Source: Actinomadura sp. J1-007 (GTDB lineage: Bacteria > Actinomycetota > Actinomycetes > Streptosporangiales > Streptosporangiaceae). From it: DNA of 64,000 bases. The notes below the pieces were generated by a model. It was not told where the DNA came from, made no database searches, and saw nothing but the letters and a program-made list of their open reading frames with translations. Within the stretch, counting starts at the first letter, position 1; the number at the start of each line of letters is the position of its first letter. Shown here one piece after another: positions 28,391-37,408 of the stretch. The position numbers and the translations under genes are program-made. Location of the stretch: NCBI RefSeq assembly GCF_009793335.1, contig NZ_WING01000002.1, positions 1,488,001 to 1,552,000 of the forward strand. The letters run 5' to 3'.

Positions 28391-29245
28391 ATGCCTGAGG
28401 GACACACGATCCACCGTCTGGCCGCCGAACACGACGCGTTGTTCGGCGGCCGTCGCGTTCGCGCGTCGAGTCCGCAGGGGCGGTTCGCGGAGGGGGCGGC
28501 GCGGCTGGACGGGCGGACGCTGCTGGAGGCGTCGGCGCACGGGAAGCATCTGCTGCTGCGGTTCGACGATGAGCGGCTGTTGCACGTTCATCTGGGGATC
28601 TACGGGAAGTTCGGGTTCGGGGCGGGGGCGGCTCCGGCGCCGACGGGTGCGGTGCGGTTGCGGTTGGAGACGGGCCCGGAGGCGGCGGGGGACGCCGCGG
28701 GGTACGCGGATCTGCGCGGGCCGAACGCGTGCGAGCTGCTGGAGCCGGGTGAGGTGAAGGTGCTGCGGGACCGGCTGGGGCCGGACCCGTTGCGGGCGGA
28801 CGCCGATCCGGACGCGGCGTGGAGGCGGATCTCGCGGAGCCGTACGAGTGTGGCGGCGCTGCTGATGGATCAGGCGGTGGTGGCGGGGCCGGGGAACATC
28901 TACCGGGCCGAGGTGCTGTTCCGGCAGGGGGTGGATCCGCGGTTGCAGGGGCGTGCGCTGCCGCGGGAGCGGTGGGACGCGGTCTGGGCGGATCTGGTGG
29001 TGCTGATGGCGGAGGGTGTGCGGACGGGGCGGATCGACACGGTGCGTCCGGAGCACACGCCGGCGGCGATGGGCCGTCCGCCGCGTGTGGACGATCACGG
29101 TGGTGAGGTGTACGTGTACCGGCGGGCGGGGTTGCCGTGCCTGGTGTGCGGGACGGAGGTGCGCACGGAGGTGCTGGCGGGGCGGAACCTGTTCTGGTGC
29201 CCGCGCTGCCAGCCGCCGGCGCCCGCGTCGTCGCGCGCCCGCTGA
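28391..29245 (+). CDS. Fpg/Nei-family DNA glycosylase (Nei2-like)
   Basis: 284 residues. The start MPEGHTIHRLAAEH carries the catalytic Pro-Glu after Met processing, in the form typical of Nei2-type endonuclease VIII. The H2TH region is MDQAVVAGPGNIYRAEVLFRQG. A C-terminal zinc finger has C-x2-C pairs (PCLVCGTEV, FWCPRCQPP). It excises oxidised pyrimidines and nicks the abasic site. It stands alone, 19 nt after the desaturase stop. Confidence 0.92.
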   Translation: MPEGHTIHRLAAEHDALFGGRRVRASSPQGRFAEGAARLDGRTLLEASAHGKHLLLRFDDERLLHVHLGIYGKFGFGAGAAPAPTGAVRLRLETGPEAAGDAAGYADLRGPNACELLEPGEVKVLRDRLGPDPLRADADPDAAWRRISRSRTSVAALLMDQAVVAGPGNIYRAEVLFRQGVDPRLQGRALPRERWDAVWADLVVLMAEGVRTGRIDTVRPEHTPAAMGRPPRVDDHGGEVYVYRRAGLPCLVCGTEVRTEVLAGRNLFWCPRCQPPAPASSRAR

Positions 29246-29394
29246 CGTTCCCGGGGGCGCTGACGTTCCGGGGGCGCTGTTCGGGTCGGCGGGTCCCGGG
29301 TGGGGTCGGGCGGGGTCACTCTCAGGGGTGAGGCGGACGAGGCGGTGGTACGGGTCCGTGCCGCAGGTGCGGGCGCGGGCGCGGGGCGGGGTGG

Positions 29395-30724
29395 TCAGCC
29401 GGCGCTGGTCGGCGAGTCGGACGGTTCAACGGGTTCGTTGGGTTCTTGGGGTTCTTTGGGGGCCGGGGCGCTGTCGCCGTTGGCGCTGCGGCCGGGTCCG
29501 CGCCGTTCCGTGCCGGACGTGGTGGGCGTGGCGGGTGTGGTCGGCGTGCCGGGTGTGGTAGCGGGGCGGGTGCGGCGGGCGCGGACGGTCTGGGCGAACG
29601 GTTCGGTGACGCGGGCGATGAGGGGCCCGGCGATCGCGAGGATGAGGACGTAGGCGGCGGCGAGGGGGCCGAGGCGCTGGTTGGTGCCCGCGGTGACGGC
29701 GAGTCCGGCGATGACGATGTTGAACTCGCCGCGGGGGATGAGGGCGGCTCCGGCGCGGAGCCGTCCGGTCACGGCGACGCCGGCGCGGCGTGCGGCGATC
29801 CAGCCGGTGCCGAGTTTGGTGGCGATGCCGGCGAGGGCCAGGAGCGCGGCGATGCCGAGGACGGGCGGGAGGTCGGCGGGGTCGGTGTGCAGGCCGAAGA
29901 AGACGAAGAAGACGGCGGCGAACAGGTCGCGCAGCGGGGTGAGGAGTTTCTGGGCGGTGTGGGCGAGGGGCCGGACAGGGCGATGCCGACGAGGAACGCG
30001 CCGACGGCGGCGGAGACCTGGAGCTGCTGGGCGATGCCGGCGACGAGGAGGGTGAGGCCGAGGACCTTGAGGAGGAGGACCTCCTCGCTGGGGCTGGCGA
30101 CGAACCGTTCGACGAGGGCGCCGTGGCGCAGGGCGACGTAGAGGATGACGGCGATGGTGACGGCGGCGATGGCGAGGGCGGCGGCGCCGCCGAGCAGGCC
30201 GGCGCCGGCGAGGAGCGCGGTGAGGATGGGCAGGTAGGCGGCCATGGCGAGGTCCTCGAAGACCAGCACCGACAGCAGTGCGGGGGTCTCGCGGTTGCCG
30301 AGCCAGCCGAGGTCGCCGATGACCTTGGCGGTGATGCCGGAGGAGGTGACGTAGGTGATGCCGCCCATGGCGACGGCGGCGACGGGTCCCCAGCCGAGCA
30401 GGAGTGCGGCGAGGACGCCGGGCGAGGCGTTCAGGAGCATGTCGAGGACGCCGACGGGCGCGGAGGTGCGCAGGGTGCCGACGAGTTCGTCGGCGGTGTA
30501 CTCCAGGCCGAGGGTGAACAGCAGGAGGATGACGCCGACCTCGGCGCCGATGGCGACGAAGTCCTCGCTGGCGCCGAGGGGCAGGATGCCGCCGGCGCCG
30601 AAGGCGAGGCCGGCGACGAGGTAGAGGGGGATGGGGAGATGGAGAAGCGGACGGACACGGCGCCGAGCAGGCCGAGGCCGAGGATGATGGAGCCGAGTTC
30701 GATCAGTTGGACCGCAGTGTGCAT
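29395..30724 (-). CDS. Cation:proton antiporter (KhtU/KefB-like, two frameshifts)
   Basis: CPA2-family membrane protein starting at ATG 30724 (MHTAVQLIELGSIILGLGLLG). Core helices include LLLFTLGLEYTADEL-type sequence, GGITYVTSSGITAKVIGDLGWLGN and VFEDLAMAAYLPI, plus AALIPRGEFNIVIAGLA near the end. Frame breaks near 30638 and 29970 are each repaired by one extra C. The repaired protein is about 443 residues with 11-12 membrane segments and a Pro/Thr-rich cytoplasmic tail. It starts a few nt after the RCK-type subunit ends, so the two probably form a K+/H+ exchanger gated by the subunit. Confidence 0.85.
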
Positions 30725-30730
30725 ACGCGA

Positions 30731-31213
30731 TCAGCCGTCGGCGAGGATCTGCGCGACGGCGGCGGTTCCCTCGCCGGTTCCGACGACGACGACGGTGTCG
30801 CCGGCGGCGAAGACGAAGTCGGGGCGGGGGCTGGCGTGGACCTGGCCGGAGCGGACGACGGCGACGATGGAGGCGCCGCTGCGGGTGCGGGCCTGGGTGT
30901 CGCCGAGGGGGCGTCCGTCGTAGGGGGAGCCGGGGGCGATGGCGAGCTGTTCGGTGACGAGCCCTTCGACCTGGCGCTGGAGTTCGGCGAGGTGCTCGAC
31001 GATGCGGGCGGTGCCGAGGAACTCGGCGATGGCGTTGGCCTCCTCGGCCGACAGGGCGACGGTGACCACGCAGGTGTCGGGGTCTTCCTTGTCGTAGACG
31101 ACCAGGTCGCGGCGGCCGTTGCGGTGGGAGATGACCCCGATCTGGCGGCCTCGGCCGGTGGTCAGCACGTGCTGTAGGCCGATGCCGGGCAGCGCGGTCC
31201 GCTCGACGTCCAC
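30731..31213 (-). CDS. Antiporter regulatory subunit with TrkA-C (RCK-C) domain (KhtT-like)
   Basis: 160 residues from GTG 31213, with GGAGGA upstream. The N-terminal half (VDVERTALPGIGLQHVL, VYDKEDPD, LSAEEANAIAEFLG) matches KhtT-type subunits. The C-terminal half is a TrkA-C domain (GRPLGDTQARTRSGASIVAVVR, FVFAAGDTVVVVGTGEGTAAV). In Bacillus, KhtT controls KhtU K+ efflux and binds c-di-AMP. A similar ligand here is inferred by analogy. Confidence 0.87.
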   Translation of the reverse strand: MDVERTALPGIGLQHVLTTGRGRQIGVISHRNGRRDLVVYDKEDPDTCVVTVALSAEEANAIAEFLGTARIVEHLAELQRQVEGLVTEQLAIAPGSPYDGRPLGDTQARTRSGASIVAVVRSGQVHASPRPDFVFAAGDTVVVVGTGEGTAAVAQILADG

Positions 31214-31525
31214 GGTCGTTCGTCCTCCGGGTCGTTGGGTTTCTTCGGGTCTTCGGGTCTTCGGGTGTTGGCGCGTGACGCTCGGCCGTCCCGCCGTTCG
31301 GACGTGCGGGTGGGGCGTCCGGGCGGACATGATCGCAGATGGGAGCGGTGTTCTCGAACGCGGCGCGCAGCGGGCGTCCAGCGGGTTCGCGGCGGGTGTG
31401 CGGCGCGTGTGCGGCGGGGGCGCGGGCGGCGTGCAGGGCGCGTGCAGGATGTGTTCAGGACGCGCGCAGAGTGCGCGCAGTGCGTACGGGTGCGGACGGG
31501 TGTGTCGGGGGGGGCGGGAGTGGGG
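31214..31525. other. Gene-free gap with short repeats
   Basis: 312 nt upstream of the KhtT-like gene without a convincing gene. It carries three tandem copies of CTTCGGGT (31243-31266), then a GTGC/GCGC-rich stretch. An in-frame ATG at 31330 would extend KhtT by 39 residues but lacks an RBS and adds only Arg/Pro-rich sequence. Confidence 0.5.
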
Positions 31526-32003
31526 TCAGGGGACGCGGGCGACTCCGGCGAGGGCGCGCCAGGGGGCGACGGGGACGCGTTCGGAGGGGCGCCAGTCCTG
31601 GACGTCCACGATTCCCGGTTCGACGGTGTCCAGGCCGTCGAACATGGCCTCGATTGGACGACCGGGTCGGAGTCGACGTAGACGACGCGGGCCCCGGGGG
31701 CGCTGCGCTGGGCGATCTCGTGGACGTTGTCGGCGGTCGGCAGGCCGGACCCGATGTCGAGGAACCGTTCGATCCCGGCGTCCTCGGCGAGGAACCGGAC
31801 GGCGCGGCGCAGGAACGCCCTGTTCTGCACGGCGAGGTCGCGGACCTCGGGGCCATCCGCAGGAGGCTCTCCGCGGCCTGCCGGTCGACGGCGTAGTTGT
31901 CGCGGCCGCCCAGGAGGTAGTCGTAGGTGCGTGCCGGCGAGGGCCAGATGACGTCCATGCCGGGCGGGGTCCTCGGATCGTCTTGAGACACGGATCCGAT
32001 CAT
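31526..32003 (-). pseudogene. S-adenosyl methyltransferase (Methyltransf_19/DUF574) relic with internal deletion
   Basis: Starts at ATG 32003 with PARTYDYLLGGRDNYAVDRQAAE, the family's N-terminal signature. FLDIGSGLPTADNVHEIAQ (SAM-binding motif I) and VVYVDSDPVV follow after one missing C near 31848. Directly after VV (near 31660) the sequence jumps, in another frame, to EAMFDGLDTVEPGIVDVQDWRP, which belongs to the family's C-terminus. About 110 residues expected between them from family knowledge are absent, leaving about 159 codons against about 270. The missing block cannot be explained by one-base errors, so this is probably a decayed copy of an abundant actinomycete family. Confidence 0.75.
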
Positions 32004-32247
32004 TGCACCCCTGGGCGGTGCTCCGCGAGGCCGGTGGGGCGTGTCGGGCATTGACCGCGGACCTGACCGTTCCGGGCGTTCCGGTCCAGGTCACGGCATG
32101 CGCGTCGGGTCCCGTACGCGCCTCTGGAGCCCGTCCGTGCCCTTGGGGAAGGGGGTGGGGCCGCCGCCCGCGACCAAGATCACGATTTGGGTTCGGCTCG
32201 GGTCCGGCTGGGGCACGGCCCGCGCTCGGGCGCGGTCCGGGCTGGGC

Positions 32248-33481
32248 TCAGCCTTCGAGGGCGTGGCGCATGGCGCGGAACTTGGTCTGGGCCTCCACGA
32301 GTTCGGCGGCCGGGTCGGAGTCGGCGACGATCCCGCATCCGGCGAACAGCCGCGCGCGCGTCCCGTCGAGCTCGGCGCAGCGCAGCGCGATGCCCCACTC
32401 GCCGTCGCCGCGGGCGTCGATCCAGCCGACCGGGCCGGCGTAGCGTCCGCGGTCCATGCCCTCCAGTTCGCGGATCAGGTCCATCGCCACGTCGGTGGGC
32501 GTGCCGCCGACCGCGGGCGTGGGGTGCAGCGCCGCGACCACGTCCAGGACCGAGCGCTCCTCCAGCAGCCGTCCCCGCACGGGGGAGGCCAGGTGCATCA
32601 GGTTGGCCAGGCGCAGCAGTTCGGGCTCGGCGGGCACCTCCAGTTCCGCGCACAGCGGGGCGAGGGCGTCGCGGACCATCTCGGCGGCGTAGGCGTGCTC
32701 CTGGCGGTCCTTGGCGGAGGCGAACAGCCGGGCGGCGCGGTCGCGGTCGTCGGCGTCGTCGGTGCCGCGGGCGGTGGTGCCCGCGAGGACCAGGGAGCCG
32801 ATCCGCCCGCCCGTGCGGCGGATCAGCAGTTCGGGGGTCGCGCCGACCAGGCCCGCGTGGGCGAAGGTGTAGCAGCCGGGGTAGCGGTCGGCGAGGCGGC
32901 GCAGCAGCACCCGCGCGTCGATGGGCTCGGCGGCGTGCGCGTACAGGTCGCGGGCCAGGACGACCTTGCCGAGCCGTCCCCCGCGGATCCGTTCGACCGC
33001 CGCGCCGACGGCGTTCTGCCAGCCGGGGCGGTGAGGGCGCCGTCGCTCCAGCTCAGCCGTTCGGGGCGCGGGGGTCGCGGACGATCGACAGGGGCTCGTC
33101 GGGTTCGCCGACGGTCGTCAGCCACGCCTGCCCGTCCCGGCGGCCGAGGATCCGGCGCGGGACGATCAGCACCGAGTCCGGTGATTTCGGGTCGAATCCG
33201 AATCCGCCGAACGCGACCGGGCCCGAGCCGGGGACGCCCACCGGGTCGTCGATCCGCGCCGAGCCGAACAGCTCGCGCAGCCACCGGTCGGCGGCGGCGA
33301 ACCGTCCGGCGCCGCCGGGCACGTGCAGCCGGGCGGCCTCGCCCCAGCCGACCAGGCCCTCGCCGTGCCGGACCCAGGCCAGCGCGGACGGGTGGGGGAG
33401 ACGGGAGATCAGGTCGCCGGGGTCGGCGACCCGCACGGTTCGCACGACCAGGCGGTCGGGTGCGGTCACGGCCAGCTTCAC
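32248..33481 (-). CDS. menF: Isochorismate synthase (two frameshifts)
   Basis: Chorismate-binding enzyme converting chorismate to isochorismate for MenD. The C-terminal half holds the core: YTFAHAGLVGATPELLIRRTGG, LAGTTARGTDD, NLMHLASPVRGRL, LHPTPAVGGTP and FAGCGIVADSDPAAE. Frame breaks near 33065 and 33030 are repaired by one C and one G, linking RAPERLSWSDGALTAP to GWQNAVG. I choose GTG 33481 because TACAGT lies 7 nt before it and TTGAAC 16 nt further up, a leaderless arrangement; GTG 33490 is three codons upstream. It could alternatively serve siderophore or salicylate synthesis, but the shared operator and nearby men genes favour menaquinone. Confidence 0.87.
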
Positions 33482-33502
33482 GTGAGCCACTGTACGGGAG
33501 AA

Positions 33503-33516
33503 TTGAACCTGTTCAA
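33503..33516. promoter_or_regulatory. Perfect TTGAAC-CT-GTTCAA operator at the isochorismate synthase promoter
   Basis: A 14-bp inverted repeat whose minus-strand half TTGAAC (33511-33516) is the -35 box of a promoter with -10 TACAGT (33489-33494). The same motif, with one mismatch each, occurs twice between menE and menB. Confidence 0.6.
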
Positions 33517-33705
33517 ACAGTCGGGGTCCCGGCTCCCGATGAGGCGTCCGCCACACCCGGGCCCCCGGACGGGCCGGCCGCCCGGGCGCCCCGTCCGGCC
33601 TACCGTTCCCCGTCCCGGCGCGCCTCAACGTCCGGCCGCAGGCGATGTCCGGACGCATCCGAACGTACGGGCGCGGACCCGCGGACCGGGCGCCGGGGCA
33701 ACGGA

Positions 33706-33743
33706 GCGCGGCCCGCGACGGAGCGTTCCGTCGCGGGCCGCGC
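33706..33743 (-). terminator. Terminator hairpin downstream of BioY
   Basis: A perfect 17-bp GC-rich stem (33706-33722 with 33727-33743) around GCGT. It lies 20 nt past the bioY stop and has no T-tract. It separates bioY from the isochorismate synthase promoter. Confidence 0.75.
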
Positions 33744-33763
33744 GCACGGGCCGCCGGGGCCGG

Positions 33764-34360
33764 TCAGGCCGAACGGCCGCGTTCCGAGCCGACCAGCTTC
33801 CACGCCGCCGGCAGCAGGCCCGCCGCCAGCAGCACCTTCAGGCCGTCGCCCGCGAGGAACGGCGTCACGCCCAGTTCCAGCGCCCGGCCGAAGCCGACGT
33901 GCAGCGACGCCATCAGGTACGGGACGCCCGCCGCGTACATCAGCGCCGTCCCGACCAGCATCGTCCCGACCGTCCGCGCCGGGGTCCGGTCGCCGCCCCG
34001 CTCGGCCAGCCGCCCGACCACCGCGGCCGCCACCACGAACCCGGCCACGTACCCCAGCGACGGCGCGCCCGTGCCCGACGCGCCGTCCACGAACCACGGC
34101 ATCCCCGCCATGCCCGCCAGCAGGTAGATCACCATTCCGAGCGCCGCGCGGCCCCCGCCGAGCGCCGCGCCGGCCAGCAGCACCGCGAACGGCTGGCCCG
34201 ACACCGGCACCGGCGTGCCCGGCAGCGGCACCGAGACCTGCGCGGCGACCCCGACGAACACGGCCGCGCCGACGACCAGCGCCGCGTCGCGGGCCAGCGA
34301 CCCGGGGAGCAGATCGCCCAGAACGGCCGAACGCCGCCGGGCAGCATGAGCAGTAGCCAC
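33764..34360 (-). CDS. bioY: Biotin transporter BioY
   Basis: 198 residues from GTG 34360, with a strong RBS AGGAGGA 4 nt upstream. Six hydrophobic segments and the conserved patches QVSVPLPGTPVPVSGQPFAVLLAGAALG, GMAGMPWF, GYVAGFV and LGVTPFLAGDGLK fit BioY. It is the substrate-binding S component of an ECF transporter; no EcfA/T genes are adjacent. No BirA- or BioQ-like operator is evident upstream of its start. Confidence 0.92.
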   Translation of the reverse strand: MATAHAARRRSAVLGDLLPGSLARDAALVVGAAVFVGVAAQVSVPLPGTPVPVSGQPFAVLLAGAALGGGRAALGMVIYLLAGMAGMPWFVDGASGTGAPSLGYVAGFVVAAAVVGRLAERGGDRTPARTVGTMLVGTALMYAAGVPYLMASLHVGFGRALELGVTPFLAGDGLKVLLAAGLLPAAWKLVGSERGRSA

Positions 34361-34544
34361 GAATCCTCCTAAAGATCCTCTCTAGCCCAGAAACCTAGCG
34401 AATCGCTCCAGACGCACGGATCGCGCGGTCGCCCCAAGCCCACCCACCGCTCCGAGCCGCCACGGGCTTCGGCCCCGCCGACCACCGCCGGACGCCCGCC
34501 GCTCCGTCCGGGGAGCCGTCCGGGAGCCGCTCGGGGACGTCCGT

Positions 34545-35315
34545 TCAGGGGCGGGGGAGGGAGGCGAGGTAGACCACGTCCGGCTCCCCGCGGGGGACCT
34601 CCACCGGTACGGCCCCGACCCGCCCGAAGCGGCCGCGGAGCAGTTCCTCGAACACCGGCGCGGCCCCCGCGCTCCACACCGCCAGCACGCCGCCCGACGC
34701 GAGCCGCCGCCCCACCAGCGCCAGCCCCGACTCCCCGTACAGGCGCGCGTTCCCGGGCGTGACCGTCCACTCCGGCCCGTTGTCGATGTCGAGGCACACC
34801 ACGTCGAACGCCCCGCCCGCGCCCGGGGGCGCCGGGTCCGCGCCGTCCGGCTCGGGGGCGCGTTCCAGCCAGGCCACCAGGTCGGCGCACACCACCGACA
34901 CGCGGGGGTCCTCCAGCGCCCCTTCGGAGTACGGGCGCAGGAACGTGTCGTGCCAGGCGATCACCGCCGGTTCCCGTTCGACCACCGTCACCGCCGCGAC
35001 CTCCGGCAGCCGCACCGCCTCGGCCAGCGAGAACCCGACCCCGAGCCCCCCGACCAGCACCCGAAGCCCGCCCGGACCCGCGCCGGCCCCGGCGCTCGCG
35101 CCGCCCGGTCCCCGAGCGGCGGGGGAGGTGAGCCACTGGACGGCCGTACGGACCAGCAGCCGCTCGGATTCGCCGTTGCGGGTGTCCATCAGGAACACCC
35201 CGTTGCTGATGATCTCGAAGTCGGCGCCGGCGCGCCGCAGCGCCAGCTCCCCGCCGTGCCCCTCGGCACGCTCCACCACCACCGCCGGCTCCTCGGCGCC
35301 CGGAAGAACTCGCAT
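34545..35315 (-). CDS. Spermidine synthase-like methyltransferase-fold protein
   Basis: 256 residues from ATG 35315, which has TAGGGT (35322-35327) 6 nt upstream, so probably leaderless. The fold is the spermidine-synthase type: DFEIISNGVFLMDTRNGESER, LVGGLGVGFSLAEAV (nucleotide loop), VTVVEREPAVIAWH, and DVVCLDIDNGPEW in place of the polyamine-site D-x-x-D. Two low-complexity inserts (near GPGGASAGAGAGPGG and PEPDGADPAPPGAGG) lengthen loops. Aminopropyltransferase activity is doubtful because polyamine-site residues differ. Confidence 0.8.
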   Translation of the reverse strand: MRVLPGAEEPAVVVERAEGHGGELALRRAGADFEIISNGVFLMDTRNGESERLLVRTAVQWLTSPAARGPGGASAGAGAGPGGLRVLVGGLGVGFSLAEAVRLPEVAAVTVVEREPAVIAWHDTFLRPYSEGALEDPRVSVVCADLVAWLERAPEPDGADPAPPGAGGAFDVVCLDIDNGPEWTVTPGNARLYGESGLALVGRRLASGGVLAVWSAGAAPVFEELLRGRFGRVGAVPVEVPRGEPDVVYLASLPRP

Positions 35316-35436
35316 CCCCCGACCCTAACCACCCCGGACCCCGCCCGGTCCGGACTTCTCACCGCGCCCGCGCCCGGCCCGCCGTCCGCGAGGGGCGCGG
35401 CGCGATCTTGGGTCTGGGCGGCGGGGGCGTTGCCGC

Positions 35437-35450
35437 TACGGTGCCGGGCA
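35437..35450 (+). promoter_or_regulatory. -10 box of a leaderless promoter for the SDR gene
   Basis: TACGGT (35437-35442) is followed by 7 nt and then ATG 35450, so transcription should begin at the A of the start codon. No good -35 hexamer was found at 16-19 nt. Confidence 0.5.
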
Positions 35451-36238
35451 TGGCCGAGCACGGACTGCTGAGCGGACGCCGGATCCTGGTCGTGGGCGCC
35501 GGGACCGCCCCCAGCGACGACCCCGACCCGCCCGTCGGCAACGGCCGCGCCATCGCGGTCGCCGCCGCCCGCGAGGGCGCCGGGGTCGCCTGCGCCGACC
35601 TCGACGCCTCCGCCGCGTCCGCCACCGCCGACTGGATCGCGCGCGAGGGCGGCGCCGCGCACGCCCTCACCGCCGACGCCGCCGACCCCGGCGCGGTCGA
35701 ACGGATGGTCGCGTCCGCCGCCGAGGCCCTCGGCGGGCTGGACGGCGTGGTGTTCAACGCCGGGATCGGCTCCGGCTACGGGCTGGAGGGAACGGGCGTC
35801 GAGGACTGGGACCGCGTCCTGCGCCTCAACCTGCGCGGCCCGTTCATGGTCGGCAAGGCGGCGCTGCCGCTGCTGGACGACGGCGCCGCGCTGGTGTTCA
35901 TCGGGTCCCTGGCCGGGACCAAGCCCGGCAGCCGCTCGCCGTCGTACGACGCGTCCAAGGCGGGCCTGACCGGGCTGGTCCGCCACATCGCCGCCGAGGG
36001 CGCCGCGCGCGGCGTCCGCGCCAACGTCGTCGCGCCGGGCCTCATCGACACCGTCATGGGCCGCGCCGCGTCCGCCGGGAACGCCGACCGCGACCGCGTC
36101 GCCCGCCTCATCCCCATGCACCGGCAGGGCACCGCGTGGGAGGTCGCCGACGCCGCGGTGTTCCTGCTGTCGTCCCGCGCCGGGTACATCACCGGGCAGG
36201 TCCTGCACGTCGACGGCGGCCTGTCCACCCTGCGCTGA
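35450..36238 (+). CDS. SDR-family NAD(P)-dependent oxidoreductase
   Basis: 262 residues. The cofactor loop is unusual: GAGTAPSDDPDPPVGNGRAIA has about ten extra residues between the first Gly and the final GxG. NAG (VVFNAGIGSG), the catalytic Ser region (FIGSLAG) and YDASKAG (Y-x3-K) are intact, and the end GYITGQVLHVDGG is classical. Probably a secondary-alcohol/ketone oxidoreductase of unknown substrate. The start is set by the leaderless -10 box. A GC hairpin follows. Confidence 0.88.
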   Translation: MAEHGLLSGRRILVVGAGTAPSDDPDPPVGNGRAIAVAAAREGAGVACADLDASAASATADWIAREGGAAHALTADAADPGAVERMVASAAEALGGLDGVVFNAGIGSGYGLEGTGVEDWDRVLRLNLRGPFMVGKAALPLLDDGAALVFIGSLAGTKPGSRSPSYDASKAGLTGLVRHIAAEGAARGVRANVVAPGLIDTVMGRAASAGNADRDRVARLIPMHRQGTAWEVADAAVFLLSSRAGYITGQVLHVDGGLSTLR

Positions 36239-36246
36239 ACGCCCCG

Positions 36247-36275
36247 GCCCCCGCCGGGGGCGGGCCGGCGGGGGC
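36247..36275 (+). terminator. Terminator-like hairpin after the SDR gene
   Basis: GCCCCCGCC (36247-36255) pairs with GGCGGGGGC (36267-36275). It starts 8 nt past the stop codon and is followed by AAATCTT rather than a T-run. Confidence 0.6.
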
Positions 36276-36345
36276 AAATCTTACGAGTCCCGTACGAGAC
36301 GGGCCCCGGGAGGCGTCGCGGCCGTTCGGGGGGCGTCCCGCGGCC

Positions 36346-36361
36346 TACGTTCGGTCGCATG
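36346..36361 (+). promoter_or_regulatory. -10 box of a leaderless promoter for the epimerase operon
   Basis: TACGTT (36346-36351) lies 7 nt before ATG 36359. No strong -35 box is seen. It would drive the packed genes that follow. Confidence 0.5.
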
Positions 36362-37368
36362 CGAGTACTGCTCACCGGCTCCGCCGGATTCATCGGGTCG
36401 CACATCGCCGAGGCCCTGACCGCCGCCGGGCACCAGGTCAGGGAACTGGACCTCGCCGCCCCCGACCGCTCCGACGTCCGCGACGCCGGACGCGTCGCCG
36501 ACCTGCTGTGCGGCATCGACGCCGTCTGCCACCAGGCCGCCATGGTCGGCCTCGGCGTCGACGTGCACGACCTGCCCGACTACGCCTCGGTCAACGTGCA
36601 CGGAACCGCCGTCCTGCTGGCGGAGATGGCCCGCGCCGGCGTCGGCGCGCTCGTCCTGGCGTCCTCCATGGTCGTGTACGGGGAGGGCGCCTACACCTGC
36701 CCCGAGCACGGCCCCGTACGCCCCGGGCCCCGCCCCGAGGACGCCCTGCGGGCCGGACGGTACGAACCCGGCTGCCCCACCTGCGGGCGGCCCCTCGCCC
36801 CGGGCGCCGTCGCCGAGGACGCCGCCCCCGACCCCCGCAACGCCTACGCCGACACCAAACTCGCCCAGGAACACCTCGCCGCGTCCTGGGCGAGGACGAC
36901 CGGCGCGACGGTCACCGCCCTGCGCTACCACAACGTCTACGGGCCGCGGATGCCGCGCGACACCCCGTACGCCGGAGTCGCCGCGCTGTTCCGGTCGCGG
37001 CTGGCGCGCGGCGAGGCCCCGCTGGTGTTCGAGGACGGCCGGCAGCGCCGCGACTTCGTGCACGTCCGCGACGTCGCCCGCGCCAACGTCCTCGCCCTCG
37101 AACACGCCCACGACGGCCCCGGCCGCGGCGGCCCGCGGGCGTACAACATCGCCTCGGGCGAGCCCCGCACGATCGGGGACCTCGCCGCCGCCCTCGCCCT
37201 CGCCCACGGCGGACCCGAACCCCGCGTCACCGGCGGCTACCGGCTCGGCGACGTGCGGCACATCGTCGCCGCCCCGACCGGGCCCGCCGCGAACTGGGCT
37301 TCTGCGCCTCCGTCGCGTTCGCCGACGGGATGGCCGAGTTCGCCGCGGCGCCCGTCACCGGTTCGTAA
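36359..37368 (+). CDS. NAD-dependent epimerase/dehydratase, dTDP-rhamnose 4-epimerase-like (frameshifted)
   Basis: Extended SDR with LLTGSAGFIGSH at the N-terminus, SSMVVYGEG, the catalytic NAYADTKLAQE (Y-x3-K) and ALRYHNVYGPRMPRDTPYAG. An insert at about residues 118-147 has four Cys (YTCPEHG and GCPTCGRPL), a zinc-ribbon-like element seen in actinobacterial dTDP-L-rhamnose 4-epimerase annotations. One missing C near 37273 is repaired to give APDRARRELGFCASVAFADGM. About 336 residues. It probably supplies a nucleotide sugar to the transferases that follow. Confidence 0.87.
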
Positions 37369-37392
37369 GGGTCGTCCGACCGTCACCGAAAG

Positions 37393-37408
37393 TAGCGTCA
37401 GCACCGTG
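37393..37408 (+). promoter_or_regulatory. -10 box of a leaderless promoter for the GT2 gene
   Basis: TAGCGT (37393-37398) is 7 nt before GTG 37406 in the 37-nt gap after the epimerase stop. An internal promoter could express the downstream genes separately. Confidence 0.5.

Noticed and set aside
33503-33516. Assigning the men palindrome to the biotin regulator BioQ because bioY is nearby
   Set aside because: The spacer is two, not three, bases, and the other copies are at men genes. The site lies downstream of bioY, beyond its terminator hairpin.
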